Positions 1 through 7,840 of a stretch of 31,934 nucleotides of DNA are shown in pieces. The number at the start of each line of letters is the position of its first letter. The first letter of the stretch is position 1. The DNA lies in the NCBI GenBank assembly GCA_902464965.1, contig CABQLI010000018.1:1-31934 (forward strand), in the 5' to 3' direction. Origin of the DNA: an uncultured Collinsella sp. (GTDB taxonomy: Bacteria; Actinomycetota; Coriobacteriia; Coriobacteriales; Coriobacteriaceae). The notes beneath the pieces are model-generated. The model worked only from the letters and a program-made list of their open reading frames with translations. It was not told where the DNA came from and made no database searches. The translations under genes were made by a program, and so were the position numbers.

Positions 1-864
1 GATGCCGCCCGCGACCTTCACCAACTTGCCGATGTGTCCCACAAGAAGGACATTGGTAAATCCCTCGCGAACGCAGCAGTCAATCGCATCGCCCACAAAG
101 TTGGAGATGAAGACCACCGGCGCACCGTTTAGGTGGAAATGCCCCGAGATGAACTGCGCGCCGTAGTTGCCGGGCGTGAGCACGAGTCCGCGCCGCCCCA
201 TAGCCGCATGCTGCCGGATCTCGAGCTCGATGCTGTCGCGCAAGGCAGCGAGGCTGCGCGGCTCGACGATGCCCGTCGTGCCCAGGATGGAGATGCCGTC
301 CTTTATCCCCAGGTGCGGGTTGAAGGTCTTTTCGGCAAGGGCAACACCCTCGGGTACCGAAATTGTCACAGCAATATCTCCAGAAAAGCCGTGCACGGCG
401 CACACCTCGCGCACCGCCGAAGTGATCATCGCGCGCGGCGTCGCGTTGATGGCGGCCGCCCCCACCGGCTGCTCGAGCCCGGGCAACGTCACGCGCCCCA
501 CGCCCACGCCGCCATCGACGGAAACTTCCGATTCGTGCGCGGGCACGTCCTTGCTGCCCGCAACACCCGTGCCCGACCCCGCATGTTCCACGCGCGCGTA
601 CACGAGCACGCCGTCAGTCACATCGGCATCGTCGCCTGCGTCCTTTCGCACGGCGCACTGGGCGCACCCCTCGCCGATGAATGCGTCGACCACGTTCGCC
701 TCGACGGGCAGCCCGCCGGGGGTGACGATCGACACGAGGCCGACGGGCTTTCGTGACAAGAGCATCTCGCAGGCCGCCTTCGCCGCGAGCGCGGCGCAGC
801 TCCCCGTGGTGTAGCCGCAGCGCAGGCGGGTCGTCCCGGTATATATGTAGTGCTCGAAGGCCAC
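1..864 (-). CDS. cbiD: Cobalt-precorrin-5B C1-methyltransferase CbiD, 3' end cut by window edge
   Basis: SAM-dependent enzyme of anaerobic cobalamin synthesis that methylates C1 of cobalt-precorrin-5B. I translated the reverse strand directly: 288 codons stay open to base 1. The N-terminus carries the family signature GYTTGSCAALAAKAA, followed by VRKDAGDDADVTDG, then PEGVALAEKTFNPHLGI and ISILGTTGIVEP, and GNYGAQFISGHF further on; all are hallmarks of CbiD. Family members are usually 360-380 residues, so roughly 80 residues lie outside the window. The start is a GTG one base after the cbiF stop, so the two genes are almost certainly co-transcribed and translationally coupled. Start choice rests on that position and on the good N-terminus. 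Identification is very secure. Confidence 0.95.
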   Translation of the reverse strand, partial: MAFEHYIYTGTTRLRCGYTTGSCAALAAKAACEMLLSRKPVGLVSIVTPGGLPVEANVVDAFIGEGCAQCAVRKDAGDDADVTDGVLVYARVEHAGSGTGVAGSKDVPAHESEVSVDGGVGVGRVTLPGLEQPVGAAAINATPRAMITSAVREVCAVHGFSGDIAVTISVPEGVALAEKTFNPHLGIKDGISILGTTGIVEPRSLAALRDSIELEIRQHAAMGRRGLVLTPGNYGAQFISGHFHLNGAPVVFISNFVGDAIDCCVREGFTNVLLVGHIGKLVKVAGGI

Positions 865-865
865 G

Positions 866-1657
866 CTAGCTGCTCGCCTTCCGATACCCCGTGGCAAACG
901 AAGGGTCGTAAAGCTTGCTGCGCTCGTACGACTCCGCTTGCGCGCCGTTGTGCGCAAGCCCGCCGCGAGCCCCGAGCACGCGGCCCACCACCACGAGCGC
1001 CGTGCGGTCGATGCCCTCTCGCGCGCCCGCATCGGCGAGCGTGCCCACTGTGCATCGCACCACGCGCTCCTCAGGCCAGGTCGCCTTGTACACGAGCGCC
1101 GCCGGCTCGTCGGAGCTGCGGCCCGCGGCCAAAAGCTCAGCGGAAAGCTCGGCGAGCATACCCGAGCTCAGGAAGATGACCATAGTCGAGCCGCTTTCCG
1201 CCATGGTGCGCATGCCCTCGCCCGCGGGCATAGGGGTACGTCCGGAAAGCCGCGTGATCACGACCGACTGGCTGATTCCCGGCAGCGTGTATTCCTGGCG
1301 AAGCGCCGCCGCGGCACCGCAAAAGCTCGACACGCCGGGCACCACCTCGTAGTCCACGCCGCGCGCGTCGAGCGCGTCCATCTGCTCCTGGATGGCGCCG
1401 TACAGGCAAGGGTCGCCCGTGTGCAGGCGCACCACTTCCTCGCCCCGCGCATCTGCCGCGCACATCACGTCGAGCACTTCCTCCAAGGTCATGTGCGCGC
1501 TGTCGTAGACGATGCAGGATTCCTTGCACTCAGCGAGCAGCTCGGGGTTCACAAGGCTTCCCGCCCAAACGACCACGTCGGCTGCGCGCAGAAGGCGCGC
1601 CCCGCGCAGGGTGATAAGGTCGGCGGCGCCCGAGCCTGCGCCAACGATATGAATCAT
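866..1657 (-). CDS. cbiF: Precorrin-4/cobalt-precorrin-4 C11-methyltransferase
   Basis: SAM-dependent methyltransferase that methylates C11 of (cobalt-)precorrin-4 in corrin ring synthesis. The 263-residue protein starts MIHIVGAGSGAADLITLRG, the uroporphyrinogen/tetrapyrrole methylase nucleotide loop. It continues with VVRLHTGDPCLYGA and VVPGVSSFCGAAA, both typical of CobM/CbiF, and matches the usual length of about 255. ATG at 1657 is chosen because purine-rich GGGAAGGGAAGG precedes it; a longer in-frame opening upstream would add 48 residues of unrelated low-complexity sequence. It lies directly before cbiD. Since cbiD and cobaltochelatases belong to the anaerobic, cobalt-early route, cbiF is the better name than cobM. 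No cobalamin riboswitch is recognisable on this strand upstream. Confidence 0.93.
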   Translation of the reverse strand: MIHIVGAGSGAADLITLRGARLLRAADVVVWAGSLVNPELLAECKESCIVYDSAHMTLEEVLDVMCAADARGEEVVRLHTGDPCLYGAIQEQMDALDARGVDYEVVPGVSSFCGAAAALRQEYTLPGISQSVVITRLSGRTPMPAGEGMRTMAESGSTMVIFLSSGMLAELSAELLAAGRSSDEPAALVYKATWPEERVVRCTVGTLADAGAREGIDRTALVVVGRVLGARGGLAHNGAQAESYERSKLYDPSFATGYRKASS

Positions 1658-1788
1658 CCGAGCCTTCCCTTCCCGTTTCTCATCGCAACCGTTTACGCCG
1701 CCATTCGCGCAGCGGGCAAAACACGGCGCCTGCGGCGGCAATCGGCGCAAATACGCAGGCAGGAGGCGCAATGCCGCCCGCCCTGGCT

Positions 1789-1817
1789 TTGACACGTTCA
1801 CAAGTGCCCACTATCAT
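1789..1817 (+). promoter_or_regulatory. Sigma-70-type promoter of the cobaltochelatase/uptake operon
   Basis: TTGACA at 1789-1794, exactly 17 bases, then TATCAT at 1812-1817. The -35 is a perfect consensus and the -10 matches five of six. A start near 1824 gives a leader of about 290 nt that contains the riboswitch. Confidence 0.7.
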
Positions 1818-1869
1818 AGTAAAAGATTCGGCAACGAGCATATGACAATCGGATAAAAGGAAATGACCG

Positions 1870-1998
1870 GCGCGGCGCCCGCACAGCCCGCGCTGGCTTG
1901 CGGAGGGAACCAGGTGGGAATCCTGGGCAAGGGACATTACTGTATAGGACGCGCGGGCGAACCGCCTCGCGCCCCAAGCCAGACTGCTTCGCCTTTTC
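1870..1998 (+). promoter_or_regulatory. Cobalamin riboswitch
   Basis: Conserved core elements occur in order: GGGAA at 1904-1908, then CCAGG-TGGGAAT-CCTGG, then ACTGTA at 1940-1945, then a GC-rich arm (GCGCGGGCG / CGCCTCGCGC), then the B12-box-like AAGCCAGACTGC from 1976. CTGGCTTG (1893-1900) is perfectly complementary to CAAGCCAG (1975-1982), closing the core. Downstream lie a hairpin at 2001-2015 (CACGGC-ATC-GCCGTG) and GGGGCGCG at 2040-2047 followed by a T-rich tail. GGGGCGCG could also pair with CGCGCCCC at 1968-1975, a plausible switch between aptamer and terminator. The B12 box is shortened compared with the textbook form. Expected effect: adenosyl- or other cobalamin represses the downstream operon. 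Exact ends are approximate. Confidence 0.82.
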
Positions 1999-2115
1999 CT
2001 CACGGCATCGCCGTGGCGTTAGCTCCTTGTGAACCCCGAGGGGCGCGCTTTTCTTTCGCTTGTGCCGACAAGCAACTGTCGCCGGGGGACCGGCAAACCG
2101 AGGAAAGGAAAAACC

Positions 2116-3042
2116 ATGTCCGACCAGATGTCACGCCGCGGCTTCATGGGCGCCGCAGCAACCGGAGCCTTCGCGCTCGCCGGAGTCGCGCTCGCGGGCT
2201 GCTCCAACACCTCCGCGAGTTCCGAGAAATCGAGTGAAAAGGAGAAGGCCGTAAAGCCGGTCATCCTCGTCACGAGCTTCGGCACGAGCTACAACGACTC
2301 GCGCCACATCACCATCGGCGCCATCGAAGACGCTATCCGCGAGAAGTACTGGCAGGACTACGACATCCGCCGCGCCTTCACCGCGCAGATCATCATCGAC
2401 AAGCTGAAGAAGCGCGACGGCATCACGATCGACAACATGACCGAGGCGCTCGACCGCTGCGTGGAAGACGGCGTGAAGGAAATCGTCGTGCAGCCGACGC
2501 ATCTCATGGGTGGCCTGGAATACACCGACGTGAAAGACGAGCTCGACAAGTACGCCGACAAGTTCGACAAGATCTCGCTCGGCGACCCGCTGCTCACCTC
2601 CGACGACGACTACAAGAAGGTGGCCGCAGCCATTAAGGAGAACATGGCGTCCTTCGACGACGGCAAGACGGCGCTGTGCCTCATGGGTCACGGCACCGAA
2701 GCCGATTCCAACGCCGACTATGCCAAGATGCAGGAAGTGTTCAAGAACGAGGGCTTGACGCAGTTCTTCGTCGGCACCGTCGAGGCTGAACCGACCTGCG
2801 AGGATGTTATCGCCGCCGCGAGCGCCGCAGGCTACAAGAAGGCCGTGCTCGCGCCGTTCATGGTGGTCGCGGGCGACCACGCGAACAACGACATGGCAGA
2901 CGAGACCGACCCCGACAGCTGGGCTGCGAAGTTCGTGGCCGCCGGCTTCGAAGTGACGTGCCTGCTCCAGGGTCTGGGACAGAACGTCGCGGTCGACGAC
3001 ATCTACGTCTCGCACGTGGACGACGCCATCGCCAAGCTGTAA
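2116..3042 (+). CDS. cbiK: Exported, lipid-anchored CbiK-type cobaltochelatase (sirohydrochlorin chelatase family)
   Basis: The 308-residue protein belongs to the CbiK family, which inserts Co2+ (or Fe2+) into sirohydrochlorin-type tetrapyrroles. The N-terminus has a twin-arginine motif (SRRGFM, residues 6-11), a hydrophobic stretch and a lipobox LAGC with Cys29, so it is predicted to be Tat-exported and lipidated. Conserved chelatase residues remain: His192 in LMGHGTE, a Glu at 223 or 225 in GTVEAEPT, and His255 in VVAGDHANNDMA. ATG at 2116 follows GAGGAAAGGA; upstream in-frame starts would spoil the signal peptide. It is first gene behind the cobalamin riboswitch and precedes BtuF/C/D-like genes. 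Most CbiK proteins are cytoplasmic, but a periplasmic form is known in Desulfovibrio. The substrate (sirohydrochlorin, haem-like or a metal shuttle) cannot be read from sequence. Confidence 0.9.
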   Translation: MSDQMSRRGFMGAAATGAFALAGVALAGCSNTSASSEKSSEKEKAVKPVILVTSFGTSYNDSRHITIGAIEDAIREKYWQDYDIRRAFTAQIIIDKLKKRDGITIDNMTEALDRCVEDGVKEIVVQPTHLMGGLEYTDVKDELDKYADKFDKISLGDPLLTSDDDYKKVAAAIKENMASFDDGKTALCLMGHGTEADSNADYAKMQEVFKNEGLTQFFVGTVEAEPTCEDVIAAASAAGYKKAVLAPFMVVAGDHANNDMADETDPDSWAAKFVAAGFEVTCLLQGLGQNVAVDDIYVSHVDDAIAKL

Positions 3043-3077
3043 ACTCGCCGCGCACGGGGGCGCCGGTCGCGTCCCCG

Positions 3078-3124
3078 TGCAACGGGCATGCGCCTTCCCC
3101 GACCGACGGCGCATGCCCGTTGCA
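3078..3124 (+). repeat. Perfect 16-bp inverted repeat / intercistronic hairpin
   Basis: GCAACGGGCATGCGCC (3079-3094) and its exact reverse complement (3108-3123) flank a 13-base loop; a further T-A pair extends the stem at 3078/3124. No T-run follows on either strand, so it is not a standard Rho-independent terminator. It sits between cbiK and the next lipoprotein gene and may set the expression ratio or mRNA stability. Confidence 0.75.
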
Positions 3125-3189
3125 TTCGCGTCCCGCCCGCCTACCGCACGGCGCGGGAAGTCGAACCGATTGAAAGGAACCCCTCCTTG

Positions 3190-3720
3190 TTGAAGAAAAC
3201 CCTCGTCTTCGCCCTGTCGGCGGCGCTTCTCGCGTTCTCGCTCGCCGGCTGCGCCGGAAATTCAAGCGACAGCGCAAAGGCAAGCGATGCCGATTCCCAG
3301 GAAAAGACCGAACAGGTGGCCGATGCACCCGAGGGCGCAAGCGCTGCCCCCATCACCGCCGACAAGGTGGCCGACGGCACCTATCCGATCACCGTAGATT
3401 CCAGCTCAAGCATGTTCAGGATTGTGGACGCCCAGCTCATCGTGGAAAACGGCTCCATGCACTGCGTGATGACGCTTTCCGGCACGGGCTACGGCAAGCT
3501 CTTCATGGGCACGGGCGACGAGGCTGCCGCCGCGAGCGAGGCCGACTTCATCCCCTATGTGGAAAACGCGGAAGGCAAGTACACCTACGACGTGCCCGTT
3601 GAAGCGCTCGACGAGGACACCGACTGCGCCGCGTGGAGCATTAAAAGGGAGCGGTGGTACGACCGCACGCTCGTGTTCGAATCCGCCGGCGTCGATCTGC
3701 GCGCCGACGCACTGAAGTAA
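3190..3720 (+). CDS. Small NEAT-like lipoprotein in a corrinoid/haem uptake operon
   Basis: About 176 residues. The N-terminus, read MKKTLVFALSAALLAFSLAGC from a TTG start, is a lipoprotein signal with lipobox LAGC. A TTG one codon upstream (3187) is possible; AAAGGA at 3174-3179 serves either. After an acidic/Ser linker comes a single beta-rich module containing ADGTYPITVDSSSSMFRIVD, LSGTGYGKLFMGTGDEA and an aromatic end with RERWYDRTLVF. This resembles the NEAT-like domains found in Gram-positive Fe/haem/corrinoid uptake loci, though it lacks a clear textbook haem-binding motif. Its likely job is to bind or relay the tetrapyrrole or metal outside the membrane for the next gene product. Co-transcribed with flanking genes. 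Ligand unknown. Confidence 0.75.
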   Translation: MKKTLVFALSAALLAFSLAGCAGNSSDSAKASDADSQEKTEQVADAPEGASAAPITADKVADGTYPITVDSSSSMFRIVDAQLIVENGSMHCVMTLSGTGYGKLFMGTGDEAAAASEADFIPYVENAEGKYTYDVPVEALDEDTDCAAWSIKRERWYDRTLVFESAGVDLRADALK

Positions 3721-3724
3721 CGCC

Positions 3725-5296
3725 ATGCGGTCGATTCTTCCCAAGGGGGAAAGCAGGAAGCGCCGCAGCATCGCGGCGCGCGCGATCGCCTGCGTTCTCG
3801 TCGCCCTGCTCGCGCTTCCCTTCGCGGGGTGCAGTGCGAGCCCGAACGCGACCGGTGATATGGCAGGCTCTCAGGAATACACTGTGAGTGTCTCGCTTTC
3901 CGGCGGGTCAGGGCGCGCAAGTATCGCCTCACCCACCAAAATTGTGAAGGCTGGCGACACCTACACCGCGACCATCACCTGGTCGAGTTCGAACTACGAC
4001 AAGATGACCGTCGACGGCGTGGACTACGCGCCCGTAAACGACGGCGGCAACTCCACGTTCGAGATACCCGTCACGCTCGACGAGGACATCGCCGTGTCGG
4101 CCGAGACCGTCGCCATGTCGACGCCGCACACCATCGAATACACGCTCCACTTCGACTCATCCACCATGAAGGAGAAAACGGGCGACGATGCAAGCGGCGG
4201 CTCCCCTGCGGGAACGGCTTCAAGCGCCGCGGCTGACTTCCACAACGCCGATTTGGGCTGCGGCTGGGAGCCGACGGGGGCGCTTCAGCTTGAATACGCC
4301 AAGCACTTCACTGTCGACGAGTTCGAAGGCGGCCTGCGGCTTATCTGCGTTTCGAACGGGGAGCGCTTCCTCGTGGTGCCGCAAGATGCGAAGGTACCTG
4401 ATGGGTTGAGCTCCGACATCGCGGTCATAAGGCGCCCCGCCGACAAGGTGTACCTCGTGTCGTCGGCGACGATGTGTCTGGTCGACGCGCTCGATGCAAA
4501 CGACAATATCATCATGTCGGGCACGAAGGCTAACGATTGCTCGGTCGCGGGCTTCAAAAGCGCGCTCGAAAGTGGGGCGATCGCCTACGGCGGCAAGTAC
4601 AGCGCGCCCGACTACGAGCGAATATCGGCCTCGGGCTGCACGCTCGCCATCGAGAACACCATGATCAACCACACGCCCGATGTGAAGGAAAAGCTGCAGA
4701 AGCTCGGGCTCGTCGTGCTCACCGAACAGTCGTCGAGCGAGCCCGAAGCACTCGGGCGCGTCGAGTGGATTAAGCTTTTCGGCGTCCTGTTCGACAAGGA
4801 AGACGAAGCCGCGCACCTGTTCAACGAGCAGAAGGCCCGCGTCGAGCAAACGTCGAGGCTCGCGTCGTCAGGTAAAACCGTGGCGTATTTCTACATTAAC
4901 TCGAACGGGGCCGCCGTCACGCGGCGGGCGGGCGACTACGTGGCGCAGATGATCGAGCTTGCAGGCGGCAACTACGCGCTCGATGACGCGCAGACGGCGT
5001 CGACGTCAGGTTCGTCAGTAACGCTCGAAATGGAGCGCTTCTACGCGACGACGAAGGATGCCGACATCATCGTCTACAACGGCACCATCGACGAATCGGT
5101 TGCCACCTTGAAAGACTTCGTAGGCAAAAACGCGCTATTGTCGCAGTTCAAAGCTGTAAAGAACGGCAACGTCTGGGTCACAAGCGCCGACATGTACCAG
5201 CAGATGACTTCTACCGCCGACATTATCGACGAGCTGCACGGGGCGTTCACCGGCGATGACGCGAGCGACTTCCATTATCTGAGGAAGCTTGGCTAG
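3725..5296 (+). CDS. NEAT-like domain fused to BtuF/FhuD-type ABC substrate-binding lipoprotein
   Basis: The 523-residue protein has a basic N-terminus (RKRR), a hydrophobic core and lipobox PFAGC (Cys36). Residues about 50-145 form a beta-rich NEAT-like module with SGRASIASP, ITWSSSNYDKMTVDGVDY and NSTFEIPV. A Ser/Ala/Gly linker follows. The rest (about 180-523) is a periplasmic-binding-protein domain of the Fe3+-siderophore/cobalamin class, with ISASGCTLAIENTM, VLTEQSSSEPEALGRVEWIK and a C-terminal DIIVYNG / NGNVWV segment typical of that fold. Start is ATG at 3725, four bases after the previous stop. Together with the following permease and ATPase it makes a complete importer. The riboswitch upstream argues for cobalamin or another corrinoid as substrate; haem or siderophore remains possible. 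Confidence 0.83.
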   Translation: MRSILPKGESRKRRSIAARAIACVLVALLALPFAGCSASPNATGDMAGSQEYTVSVSLSGGSGRASIASPTKIVKAGDTYTATITWSSSNYDKMTVDGVDYAPVNDGGNSTFEIPVTLDEDIAVSAETVAMSTPHTIEYTLHFDSSTMKEKTGDDASGGSPAGTASSAAADFHNADLGCGWEPTGALQLEYAKHFTVDEFEGGLRLICVSNGERFLVVPQDAKVPDGLSSDIAVIRRPADKVYLVSSATMCLVDALDANDNIIMSGTKANDCSVAGFKSALESGAIAYGGKYSAPDYERISASGCTLAIENTMINHTPDVKEKLQKLGLVVLTEQSSSEPEALGRVEWIKLFGVLFDKEDEAAHLFNEQKARVEQTSRLASSGKTVAYFYINSNGAAVTRRAGDYVAQMIELAGGNYALDDAQTASTSGSSVTLEMERFYATTKDADIIVYNGTIDESVATLKDFVGKNALLSQFKAVKNGNVWVTSADMYQQMTSTADIIDELHGAFTGDDASDFHYLRKLG

Positions 5297-5300
5297 CGTC

Positions 5301-6341
5301 ATGAGAAGCCGGCTTTCCATGACATACGACGAATCGGGACGCGACGCGCGGTGTCGCGTCGTGACGGCGCTGCTCGCTGTTGTCCTCATCGTGCTCGTCG
5401 GGGCCAACCTGTGCATCGGGAGCGTGCTCGTGCCCGCAGACCACATCCCCGGCATCCTTTCGGGCGGCGCGGCCAATTCCATGGAAAGCCAAGTCATCTG
5501 GGAGATTCGCCTGCCGCGCGTGCTTTCAGCCGTGCTTCTCGGCGGGGCACTTTCGCTCTCCGGGTTCCTGCTGCAGACGTTTTTCAACAACCCCATCGCC
5601 GACCCGTTCATCTTGGGCGTCTCCTCGGGCGCAAAGTTCGTCGTCGCGCTTACGATGATCGTGCTTTTGGGCGCAAACCAGGCCATGTCCTCGCCGGCCA
5701 TAGTGGCCGCAGCGTTTCTGGGCTCGCTTATCACCATCGGCTTCGTGCTCCTCATCGCACGGCGCATAAGTTCCATGGCCATGCTCATCGTGGCGGGCGT
5801 CATGGTGGGATACATCTGCTCGGCGGCGACGAACTTCCTCATCGCCTTCGCCGACGACCAGTCCATCGTGAACCTGCACAACTGGTCTTTGGGTAGCTTC
5901 TCGGGTTCGAGCTGGAACGACGTCGCGGTCATCGCGGTCGTGGTGATCACCGTGAGCGCATGCGTATTCGCGATATCGAAGCCCCTTTCCGCCTTCCAGC
6001 TGGGAGAAGCCTACGCAAAAAGCGTCGGCGTGAACGTCGCACGCTTCTGCGTGGTGCTCGTCCTTCTAGCGAGCATGCTCTCCGCCTGCGTGACCGCGTT
6101 CGCTGGTCCGGTGTCGTTCGTAGGCATCGCGGTTCCGCATCTCGTTAAGTCGGCGCTGAAGTCATCGAAGCCCATCCGCGTGATTCCTGCGTGCTTCTTG
6201 GGAGGCGCCATCTTCTGCGCGGGCTGCGATTTGATCGCGCGCACGCTGTTCTCCCCCGTCGAGCTTTCCATCAGCGCCGTCACCGCCATCTTCGGCGCGC
6301 CGGTGGTTATCGCGCTCATGCTGAAGAAGCGGGTGAGGTAG
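5301..6341 (+). CDS. FecCD/BtuC-family ABC transporter permease
   Basis: A 346-residue multi-spanning membrane protein. It contains the family motifs IRLPRVLSAVLLGGALSLSG and NPIADPFILGVSSGA, and PVSFVGIAVPHLVK near the C-terminal half, the region that couples to the ATPase. Around nine or ten hydrophobic segments are visible, as expected for BtuC/FhuB/FecCD. ATG at 5301 is chosen; a TTG at 5289 with a very close GAGGAAG would add four residues and overlap the previous gene. It ends base-to-base with the ATPase gene. It forms the channel for the substrate delivered by the lipoprotein encoded upstream. Confidence 0.93.
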   Translation: MRSRLSMTYDESGRDARCRVVTALLAVVLIVLVGANLCIGSVLVPADHIPGILSGGAANSMESQVIWEIRLPRVLSAVLLGGALSLSGFLLQTFFNNPIADPFILGVSSGAKFVVALTMIVLLGANQAMSSPAIVAAAFLGSLITIGFVLLIARRISSMAMLIVAGVMVGYICSAATNFLIAFADDQSIVNLHNWSLGSFSGSSWNDVAVIAVVVITVSACVFAISKPLSAFQLGEAYAKSVGVNVARFCVVLVLLASMLSACVTAFAGPVSFVGIAVPHLVKSALKSSKPIRVIPACFLGGAIFCAGCDLIARTLFSPVELSISAVTAIFGAPVVIALMLKKRVR

Positions 6342-7652
6342 ATGGGGGAATTCGTGCCGCGGCCCAAAACGCTCGGAGGGGACATTCCATGCTTAGACAG
6401 TCCTAAGCTTGCACGAAAGCGCCAGAAGACACTTTCGGCTCGTGCGGAACTGCGCGCGGAACGCCTCCTTCGAGCGGAGTCGAACCTCGAAACCCCGGTC
6501 GAAACGCAGGCTGACGGAGCGCCGCTTTTCCGCATAAGCGACCTGTCGGCGGGCTACGACAAGAAGGTCGTAGTCGAAGGCGTCGATCTGGAGGTTCGCG
6601 CGGGCGACGTCGTGGCACTCATCGGGCCGAACGGCTCGGGCAAGTCGACCATCTTGAAAACCATCACACGCCATCTGGCACCGCTTGCCGGCGCGGTCGA
6701 GCTCGACGGGCGGGAGATTTCCCGATGGAAGACGGCGGAGTTCGCAAGGAACCTTGCCGTTATGCTGACAGATCGCCCCCGGACCGAGCTCCTCACCTGC
6801 CGCGATATCGTAGAGGCGGGAAGGCATCCCTACACCGGGCGAATGGGCACACTCACGCCCGATGACCATAATCGGGTCGACGAGGCCATGAAAACCGCAC
6901 ATGTGGAAGGGCTCGCCGAGCGCGACTTCATGCAGATAAGCGACGGGCAACGCCAGCGCGTCATGCTCGCACGCGCCATCGCGCAGGATCCGCGTGTGCT
7001 CGTGCTCGATGAGCCCACGTCGTATCTCGATATCCGCTACCAGATCGACCTGCTGCGAATACTTCGCCACCTTGCGAAATCGCGGAATGTTGCTGTCATC
7101 ATGTCCATCCACGAACTCGAGCTCGCGCAGAAAAGTGCCGACAAGGTGATTTGCGTGAAGGACGGCCGGGTCTTCCGCGCCGGCGCACCCGAGGACATAT
7201 TCACGCGCGAGACGATTGGCGAGCTCTACGGCCTTCAACATGGCACCTTCAACGAGCGCTTCGGCAGCGTGGAAATTGGGCGCCCACACGGCGATGCGCA
7301 CACGTTCGTCATCGCCGGCGCAGGTACGGGATCAGCTGTGTTTCGCCAGCTAATCCGGCAGGGCAAGGCGTTCTACGCGGGCGTTCTGCACGAAGGGGAC
7401 ATCGACTGCGAGCTTGCGCGCGACCTGGCGACGGAATGCGTGGCCGAGCGCGCCTTCGAGCCGATCGGGGATAAAACCATAGCCCGCGCCAAAGAGCTCC
7501 TCGTCCACTGCGCGCGTCTTATCGTGTGCCCCGCCGCCTTCGGCACCATAAACGCCCGCAACGCAGAGCTCGTCGAGTTCGCACGATCGCATGGTATCGA
7601 GGTCATGCGAGCGTGCGAAGGCGCATCGGAGGATTCCATTGGATACGCCTAG
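6342..7652 (+). CDS. BtuD/FecE-type ABC transporter ATPase with N- and C-terminal extensions
   Basis: Energises the importer encoded just upstream; ATG at 6342 directly follows the permease stop TAG. The 436-residue protein has about 60 extra basic residues before the ABC core, then Walker A GPNGSGKST, Q-loop region, a signature written SDGQRQRV (instead of LSGGQ), Walker B VLVLDEP and a switch His in MSIHE. The family core is near 250 residues; here another ~125 residues follow, starting around FVIAGAGTGSAVFRQL and ending in a region with VCPAAFGTINARNAELV, which looks like a separate alpha/beta domain of unknown role. Last gene of the riboswitch-led operon; no strong terminator is apparent directly after it. 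Confidence 0.9.
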   Translation: MGEFVPRPKTLGGDIPCLDSPKLARKRQKTLSARAELRAERLLRAESNLETPVETQADGAPLFRISDLSAGYDKKVVVEGVDLEVRAGDVVALIGPNGSGKSTILKTITRHLAPLAGAVELDGREISRWKTAEFARNLAVMLTDRPRTELLTCRDIVEAGRHPYTGRMGTLTPDDHNRVDEAMKTAHVEGLAERDFMQISDGQRQRVMLARAIAQDPRVLVLDEPTSYLDIRYQIDLLRILRHLAKSRNVAVIMSIHELELAQKSADKVICVKDGRVFRAGAPEDIFTRETIGELYGLQHGTFNERFGSVEIGRPHGDAHTFVIAGAGTGSAVFRQLIRQGKAFYAGVLHEGDIDCELARDLATECVAERAFEPIGDKTIARAKELLVHCARLIVCPAAFGTINARNAELVEFARSHGIEVMRACEGASEDSIGYA

Positions 7653-7689
7653 GCGCGGCCCAAGAAATCGTCCGCATCCCCATCTGACA

Positions 7690-7707
7690 CTATTTCACCG
7701 CAACTTA
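7690..7707 (-). repeat. Single arm of the 69-bp palindromic repeat family
   Basis: CTATTTCACCGCAACTTA matches the right arm of the elements at 9370-9438 and 18103-18171. No partner arm is present at the expected 49-base offset on either side, so this is a solo or decayed half. It lies 38 bases after the ATPase stop in the 188-base gap 7653-7840, which is otherwise AT-rich and presumably holds the promoter of the next gene (for example TATTAT at 7803-7808, no convincing -35). Confidence 0.7.
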
Positions 7708-7840
7708 GAAGGTGTCGGCGTATAACGCTTCACCCCAAATTAAATTGATTCGTTGAATAGACACATTCCAAATCTTTAGACTTCGTTTAATCTACAAGTG
7801 GGTATTATCACACATTAAGCACACGTGAAAGGATATACCC

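Noticed and set aside
1658..1800. Possible second cobalamin riboswitch upstream of cbiF on the reverse strand
   Set aside because: No GGTGnAA, ACTGTA or B12-box series could be found on that strand; only short GC-rich complementarities.
2131..3114. Leftward open frame opposite the cobaltochelatase gene
   Set aside because: Val/His/Asp/Gly-rich shadow; the opposite strand encodes a clear CbiK with a signal peptide and ribosome site.
1..7707. The cobalamin region as a horizontally acquired island
   Set aside because: Spot counts of base composition in several lines did not clearly separate it from the rest, and no integrase, tRNA junction or direct repeats were seen; the solo repeat arm at 7690 alone is not enough.
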